DNA from: CAZNUM01 sp964539305
GTDB taxonomy: Bacteria; Fidelibacterota; Marinisomatia; Marinisomatales; TCS55
Reading direction: 5' to 3'
Length of the DNA: 5,128 bases
Assembly: GCA_964539305.1 (NCBI GenBank)
Contig: CAZIIM010000047.1
Coordinates: 1-5,128, forward strand
Within the stretch, counting starts at the first letter, position 1, and each line of letters begins with the position of its first letter. The notes beneath the pieces are model-generated. The model worked only from the letters and a program-made list of their open reading frames with translations. It was not told the origin of the DNA and did no database searches. The position numbers and the translations under genes are program-made. This document shows positions 3,943 through 5,128 of this stretch, one piece after another.

Positions 3943-5128
3943 TGGCTTCCCCGAATACCATTCGCACCATTGCCCTAGGGGCGGACCACGGCGGTTTTGC
4001 CCTGAAGGAAATATTGAAAGACGATTTAACCCAGTCCGGTTATGAAATTGCCGACTGTGGAACTGGCAGCAAGGAAGCGGTGGATTATCCCCGATTCGCC
4101 TATGCAGTGGCCCGGTCGGTGGCGGACGGCAAGGCGCAGGTGGGCATTATGGTAGACGGCGCCGGGATCGGTTCCGCCATGGTGGCGAATAAGGTGGAAG
4201 GCGTTCGGGCTGCCCTGTGCTATGATTTATCCACCGCCCGTAACGCCCGGGAACACAACGACGCTAATGTCTTAACGCTGGGAGCCGGGCTGATCGGTCC
4301 GGGTCTGGCAAAACAGATCGTAGATGTATTCCTGAATACGGACTGTACGGAGGATCGGCACCGGCTGCGGGTAACCATGATTAATGAACTGGACCGGCAG
4401 CGGGGAATTCATGAACCGTCTGTCATGGAAGAAACTTCACAGAAAAAGGAGGCTGAACCGGTGGAAATCAGTAATGAGGATGTATTACGGATCGCTCAAC
4501 GGGTGGAAAGTTTAATCGCCAGTGCCGAACCGGTCCAAACGGGAGTCAATGGCGATCATTGTGAATCGGACATGGTTTGCCGTTGTGGCGTTTGTGTTGA
4601 AAAACGCCCCGAGACCCTGCGGAAGTTTATTGATTTCGGGGTGGACCGGATCGGGTTCCACGATGGAACGGGCTGTGAAAGCGTACCGGAAGATATTGCC
4701 AAATGTATTGACCATACCTTGTTGAAGCCCGATGCGACCGAGGATGATATTAAAAAATTGTGCGCGGAGGCTGCCGAATTCGGCTTTGCCACAGTCTGTG
4801 TCAGCCCCAGTTATGTCTCTCTGGCAGCCAGGGAACTGGCGGGTACGAATGTAAAAGTGTGTACCGTGGTCGGTTTCCCGTCCGGTGCCCATGTGCCTGA
4901 AATAAAAGCATTGGAAACGCGGCGGGCGATCCGTGACGGTGCCCGGGAGATCGATATGGTCATCAATATTGGTGCCTTAAAAAGCGGGAATGACGATCTG
5001 GTGTACCATGACATTCGCCTGGTGGCCGAAGCCTGCCGGGACGGCGGTGCTGTCAGTAAAGTCATTATTGAAGCTGCTTTTCTCACGGATGACGAAAAGG
5101 TGCGGGCCTGTACCCTGGCCAAAAAGGC
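3942..5128 (+). CDS. RpiB-like / deoxyribose-5-phosphate aldolase (DeoC) fusion, 3' end outside window
   Basis: One frame stays open from ATG 3942, overlapping the deoR stop, to the window end (395 complete codons). Residues 8-153 are an RpiB/LacA-like sugar-phosphate isomerase domain (GADHGGFALKE, DYP, GAGIGSAM.ANK, REHNDANVLTLGAGLIG, RHRLRV). Asp72 replaces the Cys66 base of E. coli RpiB. Residues 154-206 are a linker with charged, Pro/Glu-rich flanks and an amphipathic helix at 175-194. Residues 207-253 form a Cys-rich segment (C207, C213, C215, C218) leading to PETLRKFIDFGVDRIG, reminiscent of N-terminal extensions in long-form DeoC. From 255 on is the DERA barrel: CIDHTLLKPDAT, ATVCVSPSYV (Cys286), KVCTVVGFPSGA, EIDMVINIGALKSG (Asp338), KVIIEAAFL (Lys373). 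The sequence stops just before the expected VKTSTGF with the Schiff-base Lys. DERA cleaves deoxyribose-5-phosphate to glyceraldehyde-3-phosphate and acetaldehyde. Domain identities are firm; the isomerase activity and microcompartment targeting are inferred. Confidence 0.9.
   Translation, partial: MASPNTIRTIALGADHGGFALKEILKDDLTQSGYEIADCGTGSKEAVDYPRFAYAVARSVADGKAQVGIMVDGAGIGSAMVANKVEGVRAALCYDLSTARNAREHNDANVLTLGAGLIGPGLAKQIVDVFLNTDCTEDRHRLRVTMINELDRQRGIHEPSVMEETSQKKEAEPVEISNEDVLRIAQRVESLIASAEPVQTGVNGDHCESDMVCRCGVCVEKRPETLRKFIDFGVDRIGFHDGTGCESVPEDIAKCIDHTLLKPDATEDDIKKLCAEAAEFGFATVCVSPSYVSLAARELAGTNVKVCTVVGFPSGAHVPEIKALETRRAIRDGAREIDMVINIGALKSGNDDLVYHDIRLVAEACRDGGAVSKVIIEAAFLTDDEKVRACTLAKK
4443..4463 (+). 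promoter_or_regulatory. internal ribosome binding site and in-frame GTG in the rpiB/deoC gene
   Basis: AAAAAGGAGG at 4443-4452 is followed by 8 nt and GTG at 4461-4463, in frame with DeoC. It lies in the linker, upstream of the amphipathic helix, so initiation here would make a separate DeoC with that helix at its very N-terminus (MEISNEDVLRIAQ). It is a much better ribosome site than that of the full-length start at 3942, which has only GGAA at 3933-3936. The purines come from Lys-Lys-Glu codons, so chance is possible. Confidence 0.45.
4461..4523 (+). other. candidate microcompartment encapsulation peptide in the interdomain linker
   Basis: Residues 174-194 (VEISNEDVLRIAQRVESLI plus AS) predict as a short amphipathic helix. 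Val181, Ile184/Ala185, Val188 and Leu191/Ile192 form one face, with Asp, Arg, Gln and Glu on the other. It is flanked by flexible charged or Pro/Glu-rich stretches (EETSQKKEAEP before, SAEPVQTGVNG after). Encapsulation peptides of microcompartment enzymes are of this length and type and may sit at termini or between domains. The property pattern is seen; the function is inferred. Confidence 0.5.

Noticed and set aside
4425..4427. ATG in the linker as the start of a separate deoC
   Set aside because: No Shine-Dalgarno lies before it, whereas GTG 4461 has a near-perfect one; the ATG is just Met162 of the fusion.
3942..4500. Two separate genes, rpiB and deoC, split by a stop or frameshift
   Set aside because: Reading codon by codon from 3942 finds no stop to the window end and both domains are in the same frame, so the fusion is real in this sequence; an assembly error removing a stop cannot be excluded without reads.
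4512..5122. Antisense and alternative-frame open frames over the rpiB/deoC gene
   Set aside because: They overlap a frame with unmistakable RpiB and DERA motifs, have no ribosome sites or recognisable protein motifs, and are shadows of it.

Overview
The window is chromosomal DNA of a bacterium with moderate GC. All confident genes lie on the + strand, and there is no trace of insertion sequences, CRISPR, tRNA or rRNA. The housekeeping part (ksgA end, a short primary sigma factor without region 1.1, rpsU, a phosphohexomutase with a GGEGNGG sugar loop) resembles the Bacteroidota/Chlorobiota/Calditrichota side of the tree or a related candidate phylum. This is a judgement from protein style only, and the phylum is not certain.

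Layout: (1) 1-315, C-terminal third of the 16S rRNA dimethyladenosine transferase KsgA. (2) 316-395, an AT-rich spacer with a weak promoter candidate. (3) 396-1462, an RpoD-type sigma factor followed 20 nt later by ribosomal protein bS21 (rpsU). The rpsU gene has an extremely strong Shine-Dalgarno, and a clear intrinsic terminator closes the unit at 1484-1515. (4) 1530-2867, a GlmM/PMM-type phosphohexomutase that starts 15 nt after the terminator stem and has no Shine-Dalgarno. (5) 2868-2997, a regulatory region: an A/T tract, a TTGACA -35, a TAGTTTTG -10 region and two TGAACA-AA-TGTT operators 21 bp apart. (6) 2998-3942, a SorC/DeoR-family regulator close to Bacillus DeoR. (7) 3942 to the window end, one open frame joining an RpiB-like domain, a linker and deoxyribose-5-phosphate aldolase (DeoC), cut off just before the expected Schiff-base lysine.

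Regions 5-7 are the interesting part. A DeoR-like repressor with its own operators overlaps by 1 nt (TAATG) a gene fusing a sugar-phosphate isomerase-like domain to DERA. Between the two domains lies a short amphipathic helix with flexible flanks that looks like a bacterial-microcompartment encapsulation peptide. A near-perfect internal Shine-Dalgarno sits 8 nt upstream of an in-frame GTG exactly at the start of that helix. The message could therefore give both RpiB-helix-DeoC and a separate helix-DeoC. DERA plus RPI is the signature of the 'sugar phosphate utilizing' (SPU) class of microcompartment loci, so the window may be the left edge of such a locus. In that model deoxyribose-5-phosphate would be cleaved to glyceraldehyde-3-phosphate and acetaldehyde inside a shell. 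No shell gene is visible here, so the microcompartment link is inference. The RpiB domain carries Asp where Escherichia coli RpiB has its catalytic Cys, so its reaction is uncertain.
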